DNA from: Akkermansiaceae bacterium
Lineage (GTDB): Bacteria; Verrucomicrobiota; Verrucomicrobiia; Verrucomicrobiales; Akkermansiaceae
Assembly: GCA_015062005.1 (NCBI GenBank)
Contig: SUVL01000007.1
Span: 1-64,000, forward strand
Direction of reading: 5' to 3'
Length of the DNA: 64,000 nucleotides
Below the pieces are notes generated by a model that made no database searches, had not been told where the DNA came from, and saw nothing but the letters and a program-made list of their open reading frames with translations. The translations under genes were made by a program, and so were the position numbers. Of this stretch, positions 31,427-39,800 are shown one piece after another; position 1 is the stretch's first letter; every line of letters begins with the position of its first letter.

Positions 31427-32509
31427 ATGATACGCAAGCTGAAGGTGGAAGGGATGACGGTATTCCAGCGGCCGGAATCGTTCCATTTTGTGCCGGGAAT
31501 CAACATCATCGTGGGTGGCAATGATTCCGGAAAAAGCCACCTCATGAAACTTTGCTACGCCATCAGCAAATGGGGCTGCGGCGGCAGCCGGCGCGATTTG
31601 CCGGAGGTGTGGGCCGAGGAGAAGCGCCTGCGGCAGGATCTGCTGCGCGTGTTCGGCACGCGGGATCTGACCAGTCTCACCTCGCGCAGCGGGGGGCACG
31701 ATGTGGTGGCCAGGGTGCGCGCCTCGCTGGAGGGCGACAAGGTGCCCCCGGGCACCGCCGACATGGCCTTCACCTTCAAGGCCCACTGCGAGGAAGAAGG
31801 CCTGCGCATCTCCACCATGCCGGAGCGCTACCTGAGCAGCAACGCCGTGTTCCTCTCCCCGCGCGAAGTACTCTCCATCTACCCCTGCTACATGCAGGCC
31901 GGCAAGCGCTACCCGGAGCTGCTGGACTCCGCCAGCTGGGAGCTCTGCCGCGCGCTGGAAACCGAACCCAGCGCCCCCCTGCCCCAGGCCCTGCGCTATG
32001 TGGTGAAACAGATTGAGCAGCTGCTGGGCGGCAAGCTCCAGCGGCGCAATGGCCGCTTCTACCTGCAACGCCCCGGTCAGGAAGCCCTGGAGCTGAACCT
32101 CATTGCAGAAGGCTTCAAGCGCATCGGCACCCTGGGCCTGCTGCTCAGCAACGGCACCGTGCGCCCCGGCACCGCCCTCTTCTGGGATGAACCGGAAATG
32201 AACCTGAACGCCGGCCACCTGCCCCTACTGGTGAACCTGATGATGACCCTCTGCCGCGCCGGGGTGCAGCTGGTGCTCACCACGCACAGCCTCTTCCTGC
32301 TGCGCGAGCTGGTCATCCAGCTGGCTGAGCAGCAGAACCGCAGCGTGAGCCGCCGCTTCTTCGGCCTGCAGGCCGGCCAGGTGGCAGGCCCCCGCGTGAG
32401 CGAAGCCGAGGAACTCGACCAGCTGGCCCACCTGGACAGCCTGGAAGCCGAACAGGAACAGGCAGACCGCTACCTCAGCCTCATGCCCAACCTCAGCGAC
32501 GAAATCTGA
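31427..32509 (+). CDS. SMC/OLD-like AAA ATPase
   Basis: A 360-aa protein from ATG 31427; the longer track version reads through the promoter. It is an ABC-type ATPase of the AAA15/OLD group: Walker A GGNDSGKS (residues 30-37) and Walker B with catalytic Glu in ALFWDEPEMNLNAGHLPLL, around residues 248-265. The switch histidine is in LVLTTHSLFLLREL. A short helical insert replaces the long coiled coil of SMC proteins. No TOPRIM or other nuclease domain is fused, but the next gene, 2 nt downstream, encodes a PD-(D/E)xK-like protein. Together they look like a two-gene ATPase-nuclease module such as those used in phage defence; this role is inferred. Confidence 0.8.
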   Translation: MIRKLKVEGMTVFQRPESFHFVPGINIIVGGNDSGKSHLMKLCYAISKWGCGGSRRDLPEVWAEEKRLRQDLLRVFGTRDLTSLTSRSGGHDVVARVRASLEGDKVPPGTADMAFTFKAHCEEEGLRISTMPERYLSSNAVFLSPREVLSIYPCYMQAGKRYPELLDSASWELCRALETEPSAPLPQALRYVVKQIEQLLGGKLQRRNGRFYLQRPGQEALELNLIAEGFKRIGTLGLLLSNGTVRPGTALFWDEPEMNLNAGHLPLLVNLMMTLCRAGVQLVLTTHSLFLLRELVIQLAEQQNRSVSRRFFGLQAGQVAGPRVSEAEELDQLAHLDSLEAEQEQADRYLSLMPNLSDEI

Positions 32510-32511
32510 AC

Positions 32512-33276
32512 GTGTTCCAGACCGGTACCAGCTGCGTGGAAGGCCTGCACCGCTTCAATTTCGAAGCGGGGTACTACGTGTGCCGCTTCGAGTGCTCCCC
32601 CTTCTACTCCCACCACGCGCAGAACTTCTGCAACAGCTGCAAGGAGATGGATTTCGTGCTCTACCACCCCGGCAAGAAAGAGCTCTGGCTCATCGAGGTG
32701 AAGGACTACCGCTTCAACGCCCGCCCCAAGGTGCGCGAGCTGGTGGAAAAGCTCTGCCGCAAGGTGCGCGACTGCCTCTTCCTGCTGCGCACGGCGGCCC
32801 TCTGCGCGCCGGAGGAAGAACCGGAGGAAGGCATCTCCCTGCGCGAGATGGCCCGCATGAGCATGCAGGCCCGTCACATCCGCCTGGCCTTCACCATCGA
32901 GCTGGGCAACACCGGACTCTTCCCGCCCAAGGCCCTGCTCTCCACCATCCGCGACCTGCTCTACCGGCAGATGCGCTTCATCGACCCGCAGATGCTCTGC
33001 CTGCCCATCACGGAATCCGGCGGCGCAGGCCCCTGGACCATCACGCCCGCCGGCAATGACCACTCCGCCCGCATCCGCAAGCGCATGGAAACCGCCCAGC
33101 GGGAGCGCGACCACGCCCGCAAGCTGGCCGAGGAACAGGAACGCCACCGCGAGCGCGTGGCCGCACGCAAGCGCCGCAAGGCCCGCAAGAGCCACCTGCC
33201 CCTCTGGAAGCAACGCGCCATGGAACGCGAGGAAGGCAAGACCGGCACCCACGCCGACCGCCGCATGCGGGAATGA
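32512..33276 (+). CDS. PD-(D/E)xK nuclease-like protein
   Basis: A 254-aa protein starting at GTG 32512, 2 nt after the ATPase stop. Residues 45-66 give a classic PD-(D/E)xK arrangement: Asp47 in EMDFVLYHP, then a beta strand LWLIEVKDYRF with Glu62-x-Lys64. An upstream strand (YYVCRFECSPF) and a following helix (VRELVEKLCRKVRDCLFLLR) complete the fold. Cysteines in NFCNSCKE may bind metal. The C-terminal 75 residues are a very basic coiled coil (ERDHARKLAEEQERHRER), fit for DNA or RNA binding. Composition matches the chromosome, so the pair is not a very recent arrival. Confidence 0.7.
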   Translation: MFQTGTSCVEGLHRFNFEAGYYVCRFECSPFYSHHAQNFCNSCKEMDFVLYHPGKKELWLIEVKDYRFNARPKVRELVEKLCRKVRDCLFLLRTAALCAPEEEPEEGISLREMARMSMQARHIRLAFTIELGNTGLFPPKALLSTIRDLLYRQMRFIDPQMLCLPITESGGAGPWTITPAGNDHSARIRKRMETAQRERDHARKLAEEQERHRERVAARKRRKARKSHLPLWKQRAMEREEGKTGTHADRRMRE

Positions 33277-33288
33277 GTCTACCCCAAA

Positions 33289-33316
33289 AAAAGAGCGGCA
33301 GGATGGCCGCTCTTTT
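33289..33316. terminator. Bidirectional terminator between the nuclease gene and pepP
   Basis: AAAAGAGCGGC, short loop, GCCGCTCTTTT, with A-tract before and T-tract after, so it can serve both converging genes. Confidence 0.85.
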
Positions 33317-33335
33317 GGAAAATCTGTGGTTCGTA

Positions 33336-34637
33336 TTATTTTGCCGCCATAAGGCGTTCGATATCATCCGGCTCAATGGGGGCATTCGGGATGAGGTCTT
33401 CCACGCCGTCCTCAGTGATGAGCACGTCCGTCTCCAGGCGGATACCGATGGCCTCTGCGGGGATGTAGATGCCGGGTTCCACGGTCCAGACCTGACCGGC
33501 GGCAAAGCTCTTGGTATCGGAGCCGACATCGTGTACATCGATACCCAGGGAATGAGAAGTACCGTGCATGTAGTACTTGCGCACGCAAAGCGGATTCTCC
33601 CCCTGGGCATCCACCTCCTCCTGGGTAAGCAGGCCGAGCTTCACCAGCTCAGCAGCCATATTCACACGAACCACGCGCTCGTATTCCGCTTTCTCCAGGC
33701 CGGGGCGCATGATGCTCATGGCATAGCGCTGCACGCGGAGCACGGCCTCATACACCTCACGCTGGCGGGGCGAGAACTTGCCATTGGCGGGGATGGTGCG
33801 GGTCATATCGCCAGCGTAGCCGCCGTATTCGGCGCCGATATCGAGCAGGATGAGGTCGCCATCCTGCACTTCCTTGTGGTTGGAAATGTAATGCAGCACG
33901 CAGGTATCTGCCCCGCTGGCAATGATGGGCAGGAATGAGAACTTGCGGGCACGGCGGCGGATATAAGCGGCGCTCAGTGCGGCCTCAATCTCCCACTCGC
34001 CCATGCCGGGTTTCACCTGCGGCAGAAGCTCCACAAAACCGGCGCCGGTAATCTCGCAGGCGCGGCGCTGCTGCACCATTTCCTCAGGGCTCTTGACCAG
34101 ACGCATCTCAGCCAGCAGGGGGTACAGGCTCTCCTGCTTCGCATCCGGGTAGGAAGCGCGGATGGCGGCAGCCATGCGCTCATTACGGGTCTGCACATAA
34201 GTGAAGCGGCGGGGGTGGTTATCCGTCTCCAGCCAGAGGGCGGAGGCCGCAGGCACCCACTCAGCCAGCAAAGAGTTGTACACATCCGTCCACCGCACGT
34301 CCTCCACTCCACTCAACGCGGTGGCGGCCTCGGCCGTAAGGCGGGCGCCCTCCCAGATGACGATATTCTCGTTTGTCTCACGCAGCAGGAGCGTATCGAA
34401 GTGCTCGCCGTTCTCACCCACGCGCATGAGGAGCACGGTTTCCTCCTGGTCAATGCCGGTGAGGTAGAACAGGTTGGCATTCTGGTGGTGGGCCAGCGTA
34501 CCATCTGCATTCGTGGGGTAGATATCATTGGCATGCACAATCACCAGTGCACCGGCAGGCAGCCGGGCTGCCAGCTTGTCGCGGTTGGTCTGGTAGAAAG
34601 AGGCAGGAACGGGCTCGTAACGGAGTGTATGTTTCAT
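33336..34637 (-). CDS. pepP: Xaa-Pro aminopeptidase (aminopeptidase P, M24B)
   Basis: Removes N-terminal residues that precede proline. At 433 aa it has an N-terminal creatinase-like domain (residues 1-170) and a pita-bread catalytic domain. Metal ligands are visible: two Asp in LLDIGAEYGGYAGDMTRTIP, His in HGTSHSLGIDVHDVG, Glu in WTVEPGIYIP and Glu in IRLETDVLITEDG. The start is preceded by a TTGCGG-17-TATACT promoter (34653-34681) with an 8-9 nt leader. It is monocistronic between terminators. Confidence 0.93.
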   Translation of the reverse strand: MKHTLRYEPVPASFYQTNRDKLAARLPAGALVIVHANDIYPTNADGTLAHHQNANLFYLTGIDQEETVLLMRVGENGEHFDTLLLRETNENIVIWEGARLTAEAATALSGVEDVRWTDVYNSLLAEWVPAASALWLETDNHPRRFTYVQTRNERMAAAIRASYPDAKQESLYPLLAEMRLVKSPEEMVQQRRACEITGAGFVELLPQVKPGMGEWEIEAALSAAYIRRRARKFSFLPIIASGADTCVLHYISNHKEVQDGDLILLDIGAEYGGYAGDMTRTIPANGKFSPRQREVYEAVLRVQRYAMSIMRPGLEKAEYERVVRVNMAAELVKLGLLTQEEVDAQGENPLCVRKYYMHGTSHSLGIDVHDVGSDTKSFAAGQVWTVEPGIYIPAEAIGIRLETDVLITEDGVEDLIPNAPIEPDDIERLMAAK

Positions 34638-34652
34638 ATTCTTCTGGCAGGC

Positions 34653-34681
34653 AGTATACTCTTTCTCCCCCTGCTCCGCAA
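34653..34681 (-). promoter_or_regulatory. Promoter of pepP
   Basis: Minus strand TTGCGG (34681-34676), 17 nt, TATACT (34658-34653), 15 nt to ATG 34637. Confidence 0.6.
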
Positions 34682-34712
34682 TGCGAAATCATGTAAGCAA
34701 CCGGCTTTTTCC

Positions 34713-34741
34713 TTGACAGAATGCCCCCCGGGGAGTAAAAA
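34713..34741 (+). promoter_or_regulatory. Promoter of ndk
   Basis: TTGACA (34713-34718), 17 nt, TAAAAA (34736-34741), about 21 nt to ATG 34763. Confidence 0.55.
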
Positions 34742-34762
34742 GGGCTCACACTTCAAGACATT

Positions 34763-35212
34763 ATGAACCGCGACGAAAAAACACTCATTCTGTTCAAGCC
34801 GGACTGCGTCCGCAAGAATCTTTCCGGTGTCATCCTGCAGCGACTGCTGGGCGAAGGTTTCCGCCTGCGCGGCATGAAGATGATGCAGCTGGACGATGCC
34901 ATCCTGCGCGAGCACTACGCCCACATCATCGACCTGGTGATTGACGACAAGCCCCTCTTCCCCACCCTCTCCGCCTTCATGCAGACCAGCCCGGTTGTGG
35001 CCCTGGTGCTTTCCGGCCCTGGTGTCATCACCCGCGTGCGCTCTATCCTGGGGCCCACCAACTCCATGAAAGCGGATAAAGGCACCATCCGCGGCGATTT
35101 CGGTACCAACAGCATGCTCAATATCTGCCACGCTTCAGACTCCCCCGAGAGCGCCGAGGCGGAAATCAAGCGCTTCTTCAAGCCGGAGGAAATCTTCGAC
35201 AACGTGGACTGA
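34763..35212 (+). CDS. ndk: Nucleoside diphosphate kinase
   Basis: Transfers the gamma-phosphate of ATP to NDPs through a phosphohistidine. At 149 aa it is slightly longer than the usual 140-145. TLILFKPDCVRKNL carries the N-terminal K-P-D motif, and the active-site segment is NICHASDSPESAEAEIKRFF with the catalytic His. Monocistronic, with its own promoter and a clear terminator. Confidence 0.96.
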   Translation: MNRDEKTLILFKPDCVRKNLSGVILQRLLGEGFRLRGMKMMQLDDAILREHYAHIIDLVIDDKPLFPTLSAFMQTSPVVALVLSGPGVITRVRSILGPTNSMKADKGTIRGDFGTNSMLNICHASDSPESAEAEIKRFFKPEEIFDNVD

Positions 35213-35241
35213 TTATCCCGGTCGGAATCATCTTTCAAATC

Positions 35242-35267
35242 AAAAGGGCAGCAGCGGCTGCCCTTTT
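35242..35267 (+). terminator. Terminator of ndk
   Basis: AAAAGGGCAGC, loop AGCG, GCTGCCCTTTT; it can also stop the converging amidase transcript. Confidence 0.85.
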
Positions 35268-35286
35268 CGTTTTCCGGATAACGCGC

Positions 35287-36519
35287 TCAGCGGCGGCGGC
35301 GGTTGTTGCGGCGCTGCGGCTTCGTATTCTTCCTAGCCGGTGCGCGGCGGCGTTCGGCGCGTTTGCGCGGCTGGACATTCTTCCTGGCAGGCTGAGCCTT
35401 TCTGGCAGGGGCCGGTTCCACCTTCACGGGAGCTGGCGGCGGCTCCACCACCGGAGCCTTCTGCACCTGCAAATTCGTGGCAGGATTCATCACCCGGGCA
35501 AAGGCATCCACGCCATCGGCCAAGGCACCAGCAAGCTTCATCTGATACTCCTCGGTCGAAAGGCGGGTACCCTCCTCCGGGTTGGTAGCATAGCCCAGCT
35601 CCACCATCACCCCGGGGCAACGCAAGGAATTCAGCGGGCTGTAGTGGGCGCGGCGGCACCCACCATCCTCTGTTTCCGCCTTTTCCACCAGGCTGGATTG
35701 CAAGGCCAGGGCCAAGGCTATGCTGGACTGGCTGTACGCATGACCAGCAAGCGTTTTTTCACCCTGTTCCAAAGGAGCGATGGTATACACCTGCGAGCCC
35801 ATCACATCGCTGCGGCCACTGTTGAGATGCAGGCTCAGAAAAATGGCTGCCGGTGCGGCATTGGCCTTATCCACCCGGCTCTGGGGAGACACATACTGAT
35901 TGTGTTCCTGGGTGTAGATGACCTCGTAACCGCGCTTCTTAAGCTCAGCCCCCAGTTTGAGGGCTACAACCAGGGCTACATCCGCCTCGCGGGCATAGGG
36001 AGTGACCGTACCGGTATCATGGCCACCGTGGGCGGGGTCAATCACCACCGTACGCACGGCGCAACGGTTGGCGATGTACGTGGGGCGCAGCACCGGTTCA
36101 ATCACCTGCAAGACATCTGTTTTTGACACCAGCAAATCACCGGAAGCATCCTCCTGCACCGGATGGGAGAGGATGAACAGGCGTTCCTGGATACGCAGCT
36201 CGCGCGGTTCCGGACCAAACACCAGTGTCACCTCGCCATTGCCCAGCATGCGCTGCCCCACTACCCTGCGCCCCTTCGGCTGCAAAGGCATCAACTTGTA
36301 AAAACTGCGCAAATCCTCCAGTGGCAGATACTCCACCCCCTCTACCTCACGCACATGCCAGGGGCTCGCTACCGGTGCTGCCGGTGCCGCCGGAGGTGCA
36401 GACGGGGCGGACTCGGCCACCTTGACGGCTTCATCTGCGGCATTACCATATACGCAGGGAAGCACCAACGCCCCCGCGAGCAGAAAAACACCCCACCCTG
36501 CCAGCCGCCCCCTCATCAT
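35287..36519 (-). CDS. N-acetylmuramoyl-L-alanine amidase (Amidase_3) with basic tail
   Basis: Cleaves the bond between MurNAc and the stem peptide. The 410-aa protein has a signal peptide (GWGVFLLAGALVLPCVYG), an N-terminal domain of about 130 residues, and an Amidase_3 domain: zinc His in VVIDPAHGGHDTG, SLHLNSG, and catalytic Glu in MVELGYATNPEEGTRLS. The last 60 residues are Pro/Lys/Arg-rich (RKRAERRRAPARKNTKPQ), a strongly basic tail suited to binding anionic cell-wall or nucleic-acid polymers. It overlaps the upstream paralogue by 4 nt (ATGA), so the two are co-translated. Confidence 0.9.
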   Translation of the reverse strand: MMRGRLAGWGVFLLAGALVLPCVYGNAADEAVKVAESAPSAPPAAPAAPVASPWHVREVEGVEYLPLEDLRSFYKLMPLQPKGRRVVGQRMLGNGEVTLVFGPEPRELRIQERLFILSHPVQEDASGDLLVSKTDVLQVIEPVLRPTYIANRCAVRTVVIDPAHGGHDTGTVTPYAREADVALVVALKLGAELKKRGYEVIYTQEHNQYVSPQSRVDKANAAPAAIFLSLHLNSGRSDVMGSQVYTIAPLEQGEKTLAGHAYSQSSIALALALQSSLVEKAETEDGGCRRAHYSPLNSLRCPGVMVELGYATNPEEGTRLSTEEYQMKLAGALADGVDAFARVMNPATNLQVQKAPVVEPPPAPVKVEPAPARKAQPARKNVQPRKRAERRRAPARKNTKPQRRNNRRRR

Positions 36520-37583
36520 TTCTTACGGGAGTATTTATTTACGCGGGAGCCGGACATGCTGGTGCGCACATGCGCAGAACCAGGATTGTTGGCGGCCACA
36601 TTCTGGCGGGCAGGACGGCACACCGTCTTATCATAGGCCGCAATCCCCTGGCAAATACTGTTGGCCAGCATCGTCTGATAGCTGTCCGTCACCATCTTGC
36701 GACACTCTGCGGGGTTAGAGACAAAACCGCCCTCGAACAGAATGGCCGGACGGCGAATCGTGCAGAGCACAGAAAAACGGGCACGCTGAATCCCGCGGTC
36801 AATCGCACCGGAACTGCGAATAGCGCGGCTGTGCACAGCTGTGGCCAGGGCTATGTTCTCGCTGTCCTGATTGTTGCCGGCCAGGTCATCGAAACGGCGG
36901 GAGCGGGCAAAGGGAGAGGTGGTACCTTGGGGGGCCAGGGTAAAAGTCTCAATGCCACTGGCAGCGTGGCGCCCTGCGTTGTGATGAATGCTCACGAACA
37001 CGGAATCGGGAATGCGGTTGGCTATGTCCACCCGCTGCTGCAGGGTCAGGAAATAATCACCATCGCGAGTCATCACCACGCGGTAGCCCTGGCGTTCCAG
37101 CATGCGGCGGAGCTTACGCGCCACCGCCAGATTCAAATCCTTTTCCTTGACACTGCCCCTCACAGCACCGGCATCGTGCCCACCGTGACCTGGGTCAATC
37201 ACCACCGTGCGCAACTTCAACTGGGGAGAATACTGCGGATTGAGCACCGGATCCACCAGTTTTCGCATGTCAACAGCGGAAATCATGAGCTCTGTTCCCT
37301 GCTTACGCACCGGGTGGGAGAGTACAAAGCGGTAGTTATTCACGTAAAAATCCGAATGTTCCGGCTTGAAGGACACCACGCGCTTTCCCTTGCCATAGGA
37401 AACACAACCAGGGCGCCCCTTGCATGGAGTGTACTTGTAATAACGCCACACATCGCGAAGCTTCACATAATCAACGCCTTCTATATCTGCCACATCCCAG
37501 GCGGACTGAGCAGAAACCGACCCTGCCAGGCACACAAGCAGTGCCAGCATCATCATCAACAAGTGTGAGGCAATTCGTCTCAT
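36516..37583 (-). CDS. N-acetylmuramoyl-L-alanine amidase (Amidase_3), paralogue
   Basis: A 355-aa exported zinc amidase with signal peptide (LLMMMLALLVCLAGSVSAQ) and the same layout as the downstream gene: an N-terminal domain with WRYYKYTPCKGRPG, then Amidase_3 with VIDPGHGGHDAGAV, VFVSIHHNAG and LFEGGFVSNPAECRKM. The catalytic Glu position reads E-G-G, which is normal for the family. The C-terminus is shorter and less basic than in the paralogue. First gene of a two-gene operon; duplication followed by divergence of the tails is apparent. Confidence 0.9.
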   Translation of the reverse strand: MRRIASHLLMMMLALLVCLAGSVSAQSAWDVADIEGVDYVKLRDVWRYYKYTPCKGRPGCVSYGKGKRVVSFKPEHSDFYVNNYRFVLSHPVRKQGTELMISAVDMRKLVDPVLNPQYSPQLKLRTVVIDPGHGGHDAGAVRGSVKEKDLNLAVARKLRRMLERQGYRVVMTRDGDYFLTLQQRVDIANRIPDSVFVSIHHNAGRHAASGIETFTLAPQGTTSPFARSRRFDDLAGNNQDSENIALATAVHSRAIRSSGAIDRGIQRARFSVLCTIRRPAILFEGGFVSNPAECRKMVTDSYQTMLANSICQGIAAYDKTVCRPARQNVAANNPGSAHVRTSMSGSRVNKYSRKK

Positions 37584-37691
37584 GTTTAAACGCTTCCTTA
37601 ATTTAGCATTTATGAGCCGCTCCCCTCAAGTCCAAAATGTTGCAGCCTGTCATTTTGTTGCATTTCCCCGTGTCAGCATGCCAGATAAATC

Positions 37692-37720
37692 TTGACACTC
37701 ACCACCTGAACAGGCAGAAT
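37692..37720 (+). promoter_or_regulatory. Promoter of tRNA-Ser
   Basis: TTGACA (37692-37697), 17 nt, CAGAAT (37715-37720), about 15 nt before the mature tRNA after the expected start. Confidence 0.6.
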
Positions 37721-37741
37721 ATGCCCCGCAAACACCACCGT

Positions 37742-37829
37742 GGAGAGATGGCTGAGTTGGTCTAAGGCACTCGACTCGAAATCGAGCGTGGCAGAGATGT
37801 CACCGTGGGTTCGAATCCCACTCTCTCCG
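37742..37829 (+). tRNA. tRNA-Ser (anticodon CGA)
   Basis: An 88-nt class II tRNA: acceptor GGAGAGA/TCTCTCC, anticodon stem CTCGA/TCGAG around loop CTCGAAA (anticodon CGA), long variable arm, T arm GTGGG-TTCGAAT-CCCAC, discriminator G. CCA is not encoded. Confidence 0.95.
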
Positions 37830-37836
37830 GAGCAGA

Positions 37837-37873
37837 AAAGCGCAGGATGAAGGAATTCATTCTGCGCTTTTTT
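37837..37873 (+). terminator. Terminator of tRNA-Ser
   Basis: AAAGCGCAGGATGAA, loop GGAA, TTCATTCTGCGCTTT followed by a T-run. Confidence 0.9.
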
Positions 37874-37876
37874 TGC

Positions 37877-38035
37877 TCACAACAGCACCATAAGCCCGAG
37901 GGCGGCGATAGTTCCCACCGCAGCGATGCTCCAGCCGAGCACGAAACGGGGGTGCCCACGCTCCAGCCACTCTTCATGCAGGCCCAGCGGCAGCATGCAC
38001 CCCACAAAAACAACGGTAAGCAGTAGCTCAGACAT
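37877..38035 (-). CDS. 52-aa two-helix membrane protein coupled to nhaC
   Basis: From ATG 38035 (MSELLLTVVFVGCMLPLGLH), overlapping the nhaC stop by 8 nt; the track version begins eight codons earlier inside nhaC. Two hydrophobic helices (residues 3-17 and 33-52) are separated by a charged hairpin EEWLERGHPRF. Tight coupling suggests a small subunit or regulator of the antiporter. No family recognised. Confidence 0.6.
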   Translation of the reverse strand: MSELLLTVVFVGCMLPLGLHEEWLERGHPRFVLGWSIAAVGTIAALGLMVLL

Positions 38036-39674
38036 CTTCCACCGGAACCTTTTTCCCACCGTAATATTTTTTCAGCGCAAGTGTTACCACCACTAGCGAG
38101 CCCAGAGCCAGGGGGAACACGATGAACCAGTTGTGCACAAACCCGGCCAGCAGGAAGGCCACCAGCGACACTGCCGCCACGGTAAGCACATAAGGCAGCT
38201 GCGTGGAAACGTGGCTGAGGTGGTCGCACTGCGCACCGGCGCTGGACATGATGGTGGTATCAGAAATAGGGGAGCAATGGTCGCCACACACTGCACCGGC
38301 CAGGCAGGCAGACATGCCGATGAACATGAGCGGGCTGGTGGGGTCGAACGTGCTCACCACGATGGGGATGAGGATACCGAAGGTGGCCCAGGAGGTGCCG
38401 GTGGAGAAGGCCAGCACTGCCGCCACCACAAAAATAACCGCGGGCAGGAAGTTCACCAGCCCCGCAGCACTGTGCTCCATGTGGAATGCAATGAACTCGC
38501 GAGCTTCCAGTGCGCCCGTCACATTCTTCAGCGCCGTGGCCAGAGTCAGAATGAGGATGGCGGGAACCATGGCAATGAATCCCTCCGGAATGCAGCGCAT
38601 GGCCGCGCGGAAACTGAGCACCCCACGCAGACAGTAGAAGGCCATGACCAGCACCAGGGCGATGACGGCGCCCCAGGGCAGTCCCACAGTGGCATCGGTC
38701 GAGCTCAGGGCATCAGCGAAGGATTTTCCCTTCAGGATACCGCCCACGTAGACCAGGGCAAAGGTTTCCAGCGCAATCAGCAGCAGAACCGGCACCACGA
38801 GGTCAGCCAGCTTGCCACGGCCGGGTGAGTGCTCATCCAATTCCTGCATGACCTGCTCCGGCACTACAGTGTGGACATCCCCCTTCTCTATGGCATTGCG
38901 CTCATAACGGACCATGGGGCCGTAATCAAAGCGGGCCAGCACCAGCATCACCACGAAGCACAGGGTGAGAAGTGAATAGAAATTATACGGGATAGCCTGA
39001 ATGAAGAGCTCCAGCCCGTTGTACCCGGTTCCGGAGGAATATTGCGAAACCGCCGCAGCCCAGCTGGAAATGGGGGCAATCATGCACACGGGCGCAGCGG
39101 TGCAGTCGATAATGTAGGCCAGTTTCGCGCGGGAGACCCGCTTGGCATCGGTAACAGGCTTCATCACACTGCCTACGGCCAGGCAGTTGAAATAGTCATC
39201 AATGAAAATGAGTACCCCCAGAACAAAGGTGGCCAGCTGGCTGCCGATGCGTGATTTGACATGACGATGAGCCCATTCACCGAAGGCACGCGCCGCACCG
39301 GTCTTGTTAATCATGCAGACGAAGGCTCCCAGAATCACCAGGAAGATGAACACGCCGGTGGTATCCTTCATACCATCCATGAGGCCCTTGTTCACCACGA
39401 AGTCTACCGTATCGAGGAAGGAGAACTGGGTTACAAAGCAACCACCCAGCACAATACCGGCGAAAAGGGATGAATACACCTCCTTGAAAATCAGAGCCAG
39501 CATGATGGCAAACAAGGCCGGAGCAAGGGACCAGAACGTGCCGCAGAAGGCAGATTTCTGAGCGACAACCGGCAACGCTTCCTGCACCGCAGCCGGTTCA
39601 GTTGAAGCATAGCCCTGCATCGTCAGCACCACGCCCAACAGGAGCAGAAGGAGATTCTTTAAGATATTCCGCAT
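38028..39674 (-). CDS. nhaC: NhaC-family Na+/H+ antiporter
   Basis: Exchanges cytoplasmic Na+ (or another solute) for protons in the inner membrane. At 548 aa it has about 11-12 helices and an N-terminal signal-like segment (LLLLLLGVVLTMQGYA). Motifs typical of the NhaC superfamily are FIDDYFNCLAVGSVMKPVTD, SWAAAVSQY, and the C-terminal STGTSWATFGILIPIV and GDHCSPISDTTIMSS. Some members of this group carry malate/lactate or arginine, so the substrate is uncertain. A TTGACA-17-TAAGTT promoter precedes it, and the 52-aa gene follows. Confidence 0.88.
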   Translation of the reverse strand: MRNILKNLLLLLLGVVLTMQGYASTEPAAVQEALPVVAQKSAFCGTFWSLAPALFAIMLALIFKEVYSSLFAGIVLGGCFVTQFSFLDTVDFVVNKGLMDGMKDTTGVFIFLVILGAFVCMINKTGAARAFGEWAHRHVKSRIGSQLATFVLGVLIFIDDYFNCLAVGSVMKPVTDAKRVSRAKLAYIIDCTAAPVCMIAPISSWAAAVSQYSSGTGYNGLELFIQAIPYNFYSLLTLCFVVMLVLARFDYGPMVRYERNAIEKGDVHTVVPEQVMQELDEHSPGRGKLADLVVPVLLLIALETFALVYVGGILKGKSFADALSSTDATVGLPWGAVIALVLVMAFYCLRGVLSFRAAMRCIPEGFIAMVPAILILTLATALKNVTGALEAREFIAFHMEHSAAGLVNFLPAVIFVVAAVLAFSTGTSWATFGILIPIVVSTFDPTSPLMFIGMSACLAGAVCGDHCSPISDTTIMSSAGAQCDHLSHVSTQLPYVLTVAAVSLVAFLLAGFVHNWFIVFPLALGSLVVVTLALKKYYGGKKVPVEDV

Positions 39675-39698
39675 TTCTCTTTCAGTAAGTTACGCGCA

Positions 39699-39727
39699 AA
39701 CTTAACACAAAACCCAAATTATGTCAA
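39699..39727 (-). promoter_or_regulatory. Promoter of nhaC
   Basis: Minus strand TTGACA (39727-39722), 17 nt, TAAGTT (39704-39699), about 24 nt to ATG 39674 with AAAGAGAA near the start. Confidence 0.65.
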
Positions 39728-39762
39728 CATAATTGATTAAGGAACCTTGCCGTTGAAATAGT

Positions 39763-39791
39763 TTGATTTACCCGTTCGGCAGTGCTAGAAT
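39763..39791 (+). promoter_or_regulatory. Promoter of the ferredoxin gene (near-leaderless)
   Basis: TTGATT (39763-39768), 17 nt, TAGAAT (39786-39791), 9 nt, ATG 39801. Confidence 0.7.
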
Positions 39792-39800
39792 ACGCGCCGT

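Noticed and set aside
17500-33300. Prophage or integrative conjugative element
   Set aside because: No integrase, terminase, capsid, relaxase or attachment repeats were found.
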